A stretch of 64,000 bases of DNA from Carex sylvatica (lineage: Eukaryota; Streptophyta; Magnoliopsida; Poales; Cyperaceae), in NCBI GenBank assembly GCA_964058845.1, contig CAXKVR010000158.1, positions 62,001 through 126,000 on the forward strand, in the 5' to 3' direction. Below, in pieces: positions 1 to 9,751 of this stretch (positions are counted from its first letter, which is position 1; each line of letters opens with the position of its first letter). A program made the translations under genes and the position numbers. Below the pieces are notes generated by a model that had not been told where the DNA came from, did no database searches, and saw only the letters and a program-made list of their open reading frames with translations.

Positions 1-65
1 CGCATCCAAGTCGTTACAACGATTAATCTACTGTACAGAGTTGTCGTCGTCGGATGTCATCCAAG

Positions 66-660
66 CTATGTTGCATGGATATGGTACGAGTATCGTATCG
101 GATATGACACAAGTACAGCGATACGATAATTTTCAAAATTAAGGATACGATACGTCTATTATATTATATTATTAGTTTAATAATTTTTTTATTATATAAA
201 TTAAATATCAAAGTTCTGGATAAACTTTAACTAAAAAAGGCTACTAGAATATATCATGAAATGTGAAGTAGTGCAGTGGTTAAGTTCTTTGGCACTTTCA
301 GCCGAAACTCGAGTTTGACTCCTCCTTCGAACAATGAAAAAAATATTTTGGTGCGGTTCACAGCATGAAGGGTGCACGGGGAGCAGCAACTAGCGGGCGG
401 TCCACTGCAGGCGCGGTGCACAGGGGCAGCGATGGACCATGCGACGAATTGTGCGATATTTATGGCGTATCCAGACGCGTCAGAGCAGTGTCCAGGCCGT
501 ATCCAGACGAGTCAGAGCGTGTCAGAGATTGTATCGAAGGACTAACGCTACGTAAGACGACGCACCAGCTGGCGTGTCTGATACGTATCGTAGCCGTGTC
601 GGTGTCAGATAAGTGTCAAACACGAGTATGATATATTTCTAGGAGTATCAGGTAACATAG
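66..660. mobile_element. Non-autonomous hAT-like TIR element
   Basis: The ends read CTATGTTGC on the left and AACATAG on the right, and the subterminal 50 bases remain recognisably inverted copies. Flanks are CATCCAAG (58-65) and CATCCAAA (661-668), a 7/8 match to an 8-bp target duplication, which is the hAT length. The interior is rich in GTATCC/GGATAC and GTCAGA motifs and has no transposase. A SINE-like stretch is nested inside. The superfamily is inferred from duplication length only. Confidence 0.5.
262..360 (+). repeat. tRNA-derived SINE-like head
   Basis: A GTGCAGTGGTTAAG block at 271-284 resembles a pol III A box. About 30 bases later AGTTTGACTCC (312-322) matches the B box consensus GGTTCGANTCC at 9 of the 10 specified positions. 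Spacing and order fit a tRNA-derived SINE 5' region. No clear 3' tail or own target duplication was found, so it may be a fragment. Confidence 0.35.
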
Positions 661-668
661 CATCCAAA

Positions 669-2333
669 TAATTAAAGTTGGATGGTTTCACTTTCATCTT
701 TATTTTAAAAAAAAAAATAACAGTTCAAATTACATATGTTGAGTTTAGAGGTAAAATTAAACAAAACAAGAAATAATAATAATAAAACATTCGGTTGGTC
801 CCAGTACCAACATGCATGCTTGAGAGAAGAACAAAAGGATAAATGCTATGAAGGGTAGTTTCATAACTTGTGTATTTATTATGCCATACTTTGAATGTAG
901 TGTAGGTTATTCCAATCTAAGAGGAAATATTAAAGACGAAAAAATATTGAGAGGTAAATATTATTTTTAATGATTGAATGGGTAAACATTCAAGTTGAGA
1001 AATTTTGATGAGCTATGTATCCAAAATTTTCCAAACCGAAGTAGCCATTTTTTTTCATGAAATAATGTACGATATGAATATATCACGACGTAATTTCCTT
1101 TCGCGCACGATAAATCTCGAACAATTAGAATTTTGTATTTTCAATCTTTTAGCAAGGGCCATTAGTCTACTTCTATTACCTTAAGGCATATCTTAGTTAG
1201 AGGTGCAAACAGATTGGATATTATCTGTCTATATTTGAAAATTAAATACAAATATCTGATATTTAAATATTTGTGTGGATACGAACATGGCTTTGAATTT
1301 TATTTATTCGGATACAAATATTTGATATCTAAATATCCGTGTGGATATGGATATAGTTTTGAATTTTAATTATCCGTGTCCGAATAGTAGATATATACCA
1401 TATAGTTTGATATATATTATGAAAAATTTGTGTATATATCTACAAATATCCGATGTATATCTGTTTAATATCCAATTCGTATCTGCACCCCTACTCTCAG
1501 TTCTCATCTTTGTCCTTTAATTTGTAGTTCAACCTCCTCATTTATAATTTGTAATTCAAAATTTATTTGGTTCTTCTTTCCCTCTTTTAGTTTGTTATTT
1601 TGCCGTTTTCCTTCTTCCTCTTTCTTCTACCTCTATACAGTTATGCTCCTATTACAAATTTTAACCGGTCCATCTTATTTTTTTTTCTCCTTCATTGACC
1701 TGCTTTATCCCTTTCCAATAGTTGTTCAAGGTAAAAAAAAAAAAAATAATAAAATAAACACAGATAAAAAGTTGGCACAACAGAAGCGGACCATTTCAAC
1801 TGTTGTCAGTTTATCCAATGAAGCACACAGGGATGATTCATAAACGAATAACTTTCAACGGCTAGAGTTCATAAGAACACCACTTGGAGTAAATTCATAT
1901 GATTAAAAATGTGAATCTATGTTCAGAAACAAATTAAAACAAAAGCACTAGGGAAACAAGTCCGTTCAATCTAAAATTTGTTACATAATTCCGTAGAAGA
2001 GTCTCATTGAAAAGAATTAAAAAAAAAAAAACTGGCCTGAAATTTAACGAAGGTGTAAATTAATTGATTATTTGATTACAAGTTTAACTAATTCACGAGT
2101 AATATTGGGCCTTAATTTTGTTCCAATCGAATTTGTGACCATTTATCCAATTATACACATGGCACAATCATTTCTCTCTCAAAACTAATAATATGGCGAA
2201 CTGGGCTAGAGGCTCCGAAAGACTTCTTACAATATTCATTTCATCAAAAAAAAAAAAAAAAAAAAAAAAAAAACAATTTTCAACCTATATCCCTTTTCAG
2301 TCCAAAGCGCACGCTCTCTCGAGGCCGAAAGGA
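669..2333. other. AT-rich intergenic region upstream of the DCL gene
   Basis: No convincing coding region. It holds one small TIR element (1198-1493), several poly-A/T runs, and a run of 28 A (2246-2273) just upstream of the DCL start codon, probably in the 5' UTR or promoter. The open frame at 1592-1843 is low complexity and not supported. Confidence 0.6.
1198..1493. mobile_element. Small hAT-like MITE
   Basis: The termini are inverted copies: TAGAGGTGCAAACAGATTGG on the left and the reverse complement of a matching block on the right, which ends GCACCCCTA. Flanks ATCTTAGT and CTCTCAGT match at 6 of 8 positions. The interior repeats short variants of a GATATTTGTGTGGATA motif. It is non-coding. 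Confidence 0.5.
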
Positions 2334-4412
2334 ATGGCTTCCGCTCTGCTATCGAGAGGTTTCCCGCTCCGCTATCTCACATACCGCTCCACCACCGCCT
2401 CCGCCGCGGCGGTGATAGCGGCTGCATTCTCCCGCCGCAACCTATCCGGATTCTCCGACGACCCTTCTACCCCACCTGTGCCGCAGCCGGGTCCGCCGTC
2501 GCCGACGAAGTCGCTAACGGATATTTGGATCAAGGAGCCGGATTATAGACAGTGGAAGGAGAAGGAGGCGGAGATGCTGAGGGATATCCGGCCGACTGTG
2601 CAGCTTGCCAAGGAGATTCTCCACTCAAACAGGTACACTGTGAATGGTTTCCAATATGAGTTTGATTTTAATAATGCTCTCTGCTTTATAGTATCAAATA
2701 TTATATGCAAGGAGGAGAAAAGTGAAGGTCTTAGTTTCCCATTATGCTTGATTTGAAATGTTGTAATCAGTGGGTTATATCCATTTGAGACTCCAGTGGC
2801 TATAAAGCTGGAGAAAACTGTAAAATCATTGCTGATTTTACAGCTACAGTAGTGTAGTGTTTCTCTATAGTAGTTAGCCATAGTGGTCATAGCAGAAAAC
2901 TGGTAACTTTATTAAATGTACAGGTGGCTTAGAAGAGAGTCTTTAATCCACTTGCATATTTCAGTGATTCCGGGGGATCTTTTCGGGGGGAGTAAATAGA
3001 ATTATAATGCTATGTGGGATTATGCTCAAATTAATCCACTTGCATTTTTTTGTTTTGCTTAGACATAGTCGCATGTTTTATTGACTATTCATATGTTAGT
3101 AGCTTTGTTGTAGCACCATAGTACGGATATGGTACCAAAACTGTTATACATGGTTTTGTATTATGTTGGGAATTTTGGAATAGTCTAAAATTCGTAGTAT
3201 AAATCAATGGTTTCTAATTCTATAGTATTCGAAATCTCTCTCTGGTTTTTTTTTTAATGCAAAACACTAGTACTGTTAGGGTGTTCGGCAATGAGGCTTA
3301 GAGCCTTGCAGCTTAAAGAGTTTAAGCTGTACTAAGGAGGAGTTGTTCGGCTGATTTTGGCTTAGAGCAATGAAGCTTAAGGGTATAAAGGTGCTAAGGA
3401 GAAGCTCTAAGGAGGCACTGTGCCTTAAGCCTGGGTTTTTGTCAGCTTAAGAATTTGCTCTAAGAAAGCTTAAGAAAGGTACTCTAAGCCTATCTAAGGC
3501 ACAGCTGTTCGGCCAGCTTAAGCAGCTAAGGAGGCTAAAGCCTGTCTAAGGAGGCTAAAGCCTTGCAGCCGAACACTCATGTTAGGCACACTGGATTAAG
3601 CCTCCTTAGAGCTCCTTAGCACTGTAAGAAGTGCTCCTTTTCAAATCTTAAGGCAACTTTCCTAGTATTCCTTTTGTCCACTTTTCATAAGCTTGCTCAA
3701 GTTTTTAAGCCATGGTTCTACATGGCTTAGCATTTTGTCCAGCTTAAAGCATTCTTAAGGAAGTTACTCTTCAATTTTATTGCTGAATGAATTCTTCTTA
3801 GTGCCGTTTAAAATTTAATCTTCACACCCTTGCCGAACAGGCTGAGGCTATTGCTTCCTTACCATAGCCCAATTTAATTGAGACCTCATTGCTATGAATT
3901 GCTAACAACTATTTAAAATATTGGGTATTGAAAGTTTGAAATGATGGAATTGTACTACTAATATTATAGCATATTTTGATGTGTAGAACTAGGGTGTTCT
4001 TAAGTTCACGAAGTCTCTTTGTGAACTCAACTCTAAAACTTATCAGATTGGCTTCAAACGATGAATCCAAATCTTTGAAACCCATCTACCTTACTAGTGA
4101 TGTGCCTATATGTGAAAATTTTAAATTTTCAAATTAATTTTGTATAGAGTCAAGTGGTAAAAAAACATTCAAAAAATAAATGCATTAAAATTTAACTTAT
4201 AAACCTTCTAATTTTGAACGCTTGACTTATATTAAATTAATTCTTTAAGGCAAAAACTTCAATCATATTCAGGAAGAGACCTTGAAAGATAAATAATGTG
4301 TAGCAGGTAGCAGCTTTACTTGCTTCAAATTCTAAACTTCATATATGTAGTTAATTTCAAAGTCAGGAGAGATTATAGTTGTGGGTCACAAATCCAGCCC
4401 CCCTCCCCTCTC

Positions 4413-4472
<60 letters not shown>

Positions 4473-5578
4473 ACAAATATATATATATATACATATTTTT
4501 GTTCATTCATGATGCATCTTCCTTTTACATATTTAGAGTATAACTTCTGCTTTGTAAGTGATCGTGAAATTGTTATATAAAATGGCGTAATAGAGATGTT
4601 ATCTATATATCAATCAGATACATGGATGGTGAAGAACTAAATAAAGAGGATGAAGAATTTATTATTTTAAAGCTTCTTGCATATCATCCTCATGCCGAAG
4701 ATAAGATTGGTTGTGGTCTACAAGCTATCATGGTAATGTTATCCCTGTTTTTTTCCTTCTTTTTACTGCTTGTTAGTTCTGTTGCTATTATTTTTCGGGG
4801 ATGGGTGGTGGGAGGTGTTTTGGAAATGTTTGAATGAAGTGGAAAAGCAAGGATGACGATGAATTCATATATGTAGTGACCTATGACATAATTCTTGTTT
4901 ACATGTGAGACTACGAAGGTAAACATAATTGCCCTAATTTCTTGGGAAATAGGATTTGGTACATGCTGCTACAAATCAGACCAACTTGAATTGTTACAAT
5001 TCAATTGGGAGCAAGACCTTCAAATTGTCCTGGTTTGAACAAAATATTTTCAGTACCATTAAACATACTAATCTGAGAATAACAAGTCATTTAAATGAAG
5101 ACGTTCTTTTGTAAGCAGCATGGCATCAGTGGCAGGAGCCACATTAAAGGTTGAGTTACTGGGCCCATTACAATTTTAAAAAATTGTCCTGGATGTATAG
5201 AATTTAAGTTTCAAAAGGAGCAGACCACACTAAGTGAATGGGGTTCTCAGTTGACAACCCTGAATTTCAGGAAACAATCTCAGTAGTAGAGTTGTAACTT
5301 GATATACTGTTGCCCACAGGAGAACATGCTTTCCTAATGTAGACTTTCATTTGATATAGCTTGCTTTCTGTATGAGCAATAGTAATTATTTTATGTTATT
5401 TTGGAAGGTTGACAAGCATCCGCAGTTCACTCAATCAAGATGCCTTTTTGTCGTACGAACTGACGGTGGTTGTATCGATTTTTCATATCAGAAGTGCCTC
5501 CTCACATATATACGGAAAAAGTACCCCTCTTATGCTGAAAAATTTATAAAGGAGCATTTTAAAAGAAGCTTGATGTAG
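2334..5578 (+). CDS. DCL-family (DUF3223) organelle protein, probably mitochondrial
   Basis: Three exons, 2334-2632, 4618-4732 and 5408-5578, give 194 residues. All junctions are GT-AG and the phases match. Exon 1 encodes an N-terminal stretch rich in Arg, Ser and Ala (MASALLSRG...) that looks like an organelle presequence, then a Pro-rich linker. Exons 2-3 encode the conserved DCL domain, including KLLAYHPHAEDKIGCG and FVVRTDGGCIDFSYQKCL, ending EHFKRSLM. Tomato DCL is needed for chloroplast development and plastid rRNA processing. Plant genomes also carry short DCL homologs predicted to enter mitochondria, and this one fits that group better by its presequence (inference). An upstream in-frame ATG at 2193 would put an A-run-encoded Lys tract before the presequence, so the ATG at 2334 was chosen. 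Intron 1 (about 2 kb) is filled with MITEs and a microsatellite. Family identity is secure, targeting less so. Confidence 0.88.
3279..3578. mobile_element. MITE in DCL intron 1
   Basis: Starts GGGTGTTCGGC and ends GCCGAACACTC, so the 11-bp ends are inverted with one mismatch. Flanks are CTGTTA and ATGTTA. The interior is built from repeated GCTTAAG/CTAAGGAGGC words. A second, less regular block of similar words continues to about 3843 and ends TTGCCGAACAGG, so this may be two nested or tandem copies. Confidence 0.55.
3982..4245. mobile_element. Truncated Mu-type foldback MITE
   Basis: Begins with AACTAGGGTGTTCTTAAG, the same terminus as the complete element at 39774-40186, and follows its left arm (GGCTTCAAACGATGAATC, then a GTCAAGTGG block). 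The matching right arm is absent, so this copy has lost one end. Confidence 0.55.
4417..4492. repeat. Compound microsatellite (CT)n(CA)n(TA)n
   Basis: Three dinucleotide runs in series: CT (about 4417-4448), CA (about 4448-4475) and TA (about 4477-4492), inside DCL intron 1. Confidence 0.95.
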
Positions 5579-6472
5579 TTCATATCACTCTCTAGCCTAC
5601 CAGTCTAATTTGTAGTTCAATTATTCTGGTTCCTAGAAATGCAAGTCATCTCTACTTCATTCCTGAACTTGCCTTTTTTTGATCGACTGAAAGAATAGCT
5701 GCTGACTCGCGCAAAAGGAAAATTGGATTTCAGGAATTGAAACAAATGAGTTGTTGTTGTTGTTTTTTTTTTTTTGTTTTTTTTTGTGTGGGGGAAATGT
5801 GATCCATGTGACGTTTTGATTAGATGTTACACTTTATCATATAGAAGGTACTATCTTCATAGCATCTTTAATTGGACATAACCAAGGCCCACAATTGCAT
5901 AATGCCAGAGCCCAAGTTCAAAACTTCTGTTCCATTTAAGCATTTATTCTATGTCATCTTTTACAACTCTCCTCAGAAAATTAGTTAGTAGTCATCCAAC
6001 GCAATTCGTTGAATGTACTATTCTTCTTGTTGATGCACTAACATCCAATGCGAATCCATAGAATGTACTTACCTTTTTTGTCGATGCACCTTTTCACAAG
6101 AGATATTACAAACAAATTTCAATATGTTAAGCTAGCTAAGCCATCTTCTAAAAGAACCGGATGATTAAATTATCAAATTCCTTTTACAGAATATGATTAA
6201 TTGAAGAGCTTTATTCTAGGGGTCAAGCCGTAAAGTGGAATGTTTCGTTCTGAAATGTTGGTCATTAATGAGTGGATCCGTATCCTCTTAGGTACCTTAG
6301 ACGACTTCCCTCACTTTTACGGTTTGAGATTAAATTTCAGTTGTTTTGAAATTCAGACTAGCACAGGGGCAGTATTATTTGGGTTTTGAGATTCGTATCA
6401 AGTTAAAAAGAACGGTCCGGATTTATTAATTGTGAAAGATTTCCATGTACTATAACGGAGATGATGTGAAGT
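5579..6472. other. Intergenic region downstream of DCL
   Basis: Non-coding. It contains T-rich runs and, at about 6230-6450, a repeat also found at 33100-33240 and, in inverted form, inside 53940-54090. Shared words include GGCAGTATTATTTGGG and AAGTTAAAAAGAACGGTCC. Confidence 0.55.
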
Positions 6473-6991
6473 ATGGCTGCACAAAAAGCTCGCGGATCGC
6501 CTCTAGCTCGCTCGGTAGTGGACCGAGTTGTTAACGAGCCAGCTTGACTCAGGCTCGGGCCAAAATAAACGAGCTGAGTCAGGGGTTAGCTCGGATCGGG
6601 CCAGCTCGGCTCGTTAAGTTACTGTAGATTTATGATTTAGCTCCGTATAATTATAAATCCAGTTCCATTTTCAAAGGCACAATTATGCAAAATTGATGTA
6701 TTTTTGGTCTGGAAAAAAAGGATATGGGTTCCAGTTGCTTGAAGATGTGCCTGCAGGACGATTTCTTAAATTTTTTGAATGAGTTTTCTTATTTTTATAT
6801 TTTTGAATTTGTATAATAGTAGCCCAATAAAGCTCAGCGAGCCAACTCGTCAGTTCGCGAGCTAGTTCGGACTAGCCAGAAATTTTTGGCTCGGATAACC
6901 TAAGTCCAGCTCGCTCGGTCCAGACTCGGACCAAAATAAACGAGCCGAGATAAGACTCAACTCGGCCCAAACCAGCTCTTTTACACCCCTA
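6473..6991. mobile_element. Non-autonomous TIR element with 9-bp target duplication
   Basis: Perfect 9-bp direct repeats ATGTGAAGT flank it (6464-6472 and 6992-7000). The left end (GGCTGCACAAAAAGCTCG) and the reverse complement of the right end (AGGGGTGTAAAAGAGCTGG) are related. The interior is full of GAGCTCG/CTCGGCTCG words and has no coding capacity. The 9-bp duplication suggests a Mutator-type element, while the AGGGGTG terminus resembles the hAT-like elements in this window. Confidence 0.65.
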
Positions 6992-7103
6992 ATGTGAAGT
7001 CTTAATGAGTTGGAGCCAAAAAATAAAGAAGTAGACTACTCCCGTCCAGCTGCTGTAGAGTTCTTCTTTTATAGCTTAAGCAGTCTCTCTCTCACACATG
7101 CAC

Positions 7104-7201
7104 GCACGCGCGAACACAGAGAGAGACCTAGTTGTGGCCAAGCAAAGGACTTGCACGCGCGAACACAGAGAGAGACCTAGTTGTGGCCAAGCAAAGGACT
7201 T
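7104..7201. repeat. 49-bp tandem duplication
   Basis: Two near-identical adjacent copies, 7104-7152 and 7153-7201, each starting GCACGCGCGAACACAG and containing CCTAGTTGTGGCC. Confidence 0.92.
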
Positions 7202-7204
7202 GTA

Positions 7205-7600
7205 CGGGAATTAGTGGTGATAACGAGCTGGACTCATTTGAACTCATCACGAGTTGGCTTGTCTGAGTTGAAATTTCAGTTTGAAATTATCACGAGTTGA
7301 TGAGTTGGCTGAACTTGTTTTAAGAATAAAATTTTACAAATTTTGTAAACTGAGCTAGACCGAGATGAATCGTATGGGACCGAGCTGGACAGCATAAAAT
7401 ATATACACATTCATACAAATTCACAAATTGATGTCTAGCTGAGCTAGCTTGTGAACTGACGAACAAGTTAGGCCCTAACTTGAACTCGTTAATTCTTGAC
7501 CGAGCTAGTGAGAAGCTGGCTCTTTAACAGCTCAGTCCAATAAAAAACGAGCTGTTAACTAGTGAGACAGATACGAGTCACGAGCATTTTTCCCAACCCT
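7205..7600. repeat. Second CGAGCTG-rich non-autonomous element
   Basis: A stretch rich in ACGAGCTGG, GAGTTGGCT and CGAGCTAG words. It is related in composition to 6473-6991, with roughly inverted ends near TAGTGGTGATAACGAGC and GTCACGAGCATTTTTCCC. No clear target duplication, so the borders are approximate. Confidence 0.35.
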
Positions 7601-7977
7601 AACGGGAATCCATATCCTCAGAGTTAACCGAATATTTCTGTTTGTATTACAGCCGTCTGATAGGAAATCAGACCAATCTGGTCGGAGGTGGAACTCACAT
7701 AGCGGCTTTAATAGCCTTGTGATTCTGATTGGACGGTCCCGATCCAAAAAGAAATATTCTGTTACCTTAGGTGAAACAATTTTTTTGTACAGGTGGAGAG
7801 CAATAGGACCGCTAGACTATATATTTTTTTTTTCTTTTAAATTATGTTACAAAAGCGATGAACAAGCAAGTTTCAGTGTGCTCGTCAAAACTTCAGATGG
7901 TAATTATTATTTGCGGTTCATGAATCATGTGTTTAAAATTTCAAAATTATTTCTGCTAAGGCTGTAGCCGTGTCGCC

Positions 7978-8162
7978 CGACATTTTTAAAAATACCCAAA
8001 AAAAAAAACAAATTATTAAAAATAACAGGGTTCCAGTCAAATTTTTAAAAATGCCCTGACCGCCTAAAAATGGGGCGGTCCGGAATTAAAATTCCTAACC
8101 GCTGATAAATGGGGCGGTCCGGAATTTTAATTCCTGACCGCCAATAAATGAGGCGGTCCGGG
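7978..8162 (+). repeat. Left TIR of giant MULE
   Basis: Matches the reverse complement of 29924-30110 almost base for base. The inner two thirds consist of short hairpins in which ACCGCC and GGCGGT arms surround AT-rich loops, linked by the palindromes GGAATTAAAATTCC and GGAATTTTAATTCC. A long T run follows (8163-8187). Confidence 0.93.
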
Positions 8163-8201
8163 TTTTTTTTTTTTTTTTTTTTTTTTTCCCCTGGTTTTTC
8201 C

Positions 8202-8209
8202 TTATAAGG
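8202..8209 (+). promoter_or_regulatory. Candidate TATA box of the MULE transposase
   Basis: TTATAAGG lies about 40 bases inside the left TIR, upstream of a purine-rich leader (8221-8280). It faces the transposase and mirrors the TATA element near the right TIR. Inferred from position and sequence only. Confidence 0.4.
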
Positions 8210-8290
8210 AGGAGGTGCCTTCAGCCAGAGGAAAGAGAGAAGGAGAAAGAGAAAGAGAGAGAAAGAGAGAAGGAGAAGGAGCTGCTACAG

Positions 8291-8665
8291 GTACGTACTG
8301 TTCATTTTTTAAATATTTTATTTACTGTTCATGTATTGTTAATGTACGTATTTACTGTTCACGTACTGTTCACTTACGTATGTACTGTTCACGTAATGTT
8401 AATGTACGTATTTACTGTTCACGTACTGTTCACGCACTGTTAATGTACGTATTTACTGTTCACTTACGTATTTAATGTTGACAAACTATTCACTTACGTA
8501 TTTGCTGTTCGCATACTATTCATTTATGTATGTACTGTTGACCCAAATTGATAAGTACATATTAACTGTTCACATACCATTAATTTAGGACTGTTTAATA
8601 CTGATGGCAGCTGTATACAATTGGAACTGGTAAACTGACAAAATATTTACCATTCATTAATGTAG
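8291..8665 (+). repeat. Tandem ACTGTTCACGTA repeats, probably a 5'-UTR intron
   Basis: CAG followed by GTACGT at 8288-8296 is a good donor, and TGTAG at 8661-8665 is a plausible acceptor just before the transposase start at 8676. From 8295 to about 8590 the sequence is a degenerate array of ACTGTTCACGTA and TTACGTATTT words of about 22-30 bp. Frames open here encode only low-complexity repeats and are not a gene. Confidence 0.55.
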
Positions 8666-8675
8666 TTTATTGGCC

Positions 8676-9751
8676 ATGTCTGTTGGAATTTTCGTACATT
8701 TTGGAGGAAAGTTCACAACTGACCAGTATGGTATACGTTACTCCAAACCTCCAGTAAATACGCGTTGGGTTGATGAAAATTTCTCATTTGAGGAGTTGCA
8801 AACGCTTATTTACGATTTGAGCGGCTACAATAGGAACCGCTATGAATTACAAATAATGGCCCGAGTGCTCCAAGGAGGAAGGTATCTCAGAATTGCACTG
8901 GGAGATGACTTGGCATTGAGAGGCCTGATCAACAGGACTGTGAGGTCCGGTGATAGTGGCTTCGAAGTTTTTGCGTGCAGGATTCACAGAGGATCAGGGT
9001 CTGGAAGTTCAGGCCAAAATTATATTGCAGAAAATTATCAACAAAATGCAGAACCACACACTCCTATATTCGTACCCGAACCAACGCCAGAACAAGAAAT
9101 ATATAGTAATTCACCTCAACCTCCACATTTGATCCCACCCGGACTACAATCTCCACCTTTTATCCCACCTATATATGTGTCGGGAGGTCCTTCATTCTTA
9201 CCTGGGCTTGAACCAAATCCTCACCCCAGACCACCACCAGTACAGGAGAATCCACACGAGTCAGAATTTGAATTTATGAACGAAGTACCGGAGGAGAATC
9301 TACAAACTGGGGATGAATTGGGAGAAGAACACTGGGATGATAATGATGAGGGAGATGATACCGATGAAGGAGAATACACACAGCCTACTGTGAGGCAGAA
9401 TAGAAATATGCCATTAAGTGGCCGTTCTGAGACTCACCCGTTCGTAAACTTCAATGACACATCTGCTTTTCGAGAAGCAGATGTTTCTTACTACGGTCAT
9501 CGGGTTGAATACAAGAGTGAGCTCGCAAAAGGTCAGTACTTCGAAAATAAAAAACAGCTGACGAAAAAGATCAGAGAGCACCATGTTGACAAGAATCAGG
9601 AGATATATACTCACAAAAGTGACAAATCCCGGTTGGAAATTAGATGCAACACTCAGAATTGTCATTTTATCCTGAAGGCAAGAGCAACAAATTATGAAGA
9701 TACATGGGTAATAACTGAGCAAGACACGCCTCACACATGCACGTCAGAGTA
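8676..9751 (+). pseudogene. MULE transposase, 5' part (split by solo LTR)
   Basis: This is the first of three pieces of one transposase gene. With 11862-12657, 12741-13387, 22951-23117 and 23193-23662 it forms a single frame of about 1,051 codons once the two LTR insertions are skipped. The start is the ATG at 8676. Residues 1-100 form an N-terminal globular region (GIFVHFGGKF...) seen in plant MULE proteins. Residues 110-245 are Pro- and then Asp/Glu-rich. Residues 270-358 form the MuDR-type DNA-binding zinc finger, with FENKKQL, a Cys pair near residue 325 and PHTC near 354. A solo LTR then splits a Tyr codon. The break is caused by insertion, not decay: no internal stop or frameshift is visible. 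Confidence 0.88.

Noticed and set aside
365..631. Open frame of 88 codons
   Set aside because: It lies inside the repeat-rich hAT-like element, with arginine-rich low-complexity translation and no homology signal.
8215..8475. Open frame of 86 codons near the left end of the MULE
   Set aside because: The translation is the tandem ACTGTTCACGTA array in a likely leader intron, not a protein.
9414..9734. Minus-strand frame of 106 codons
   Set aside because: Antisense to the transposase zinc-finger exon.
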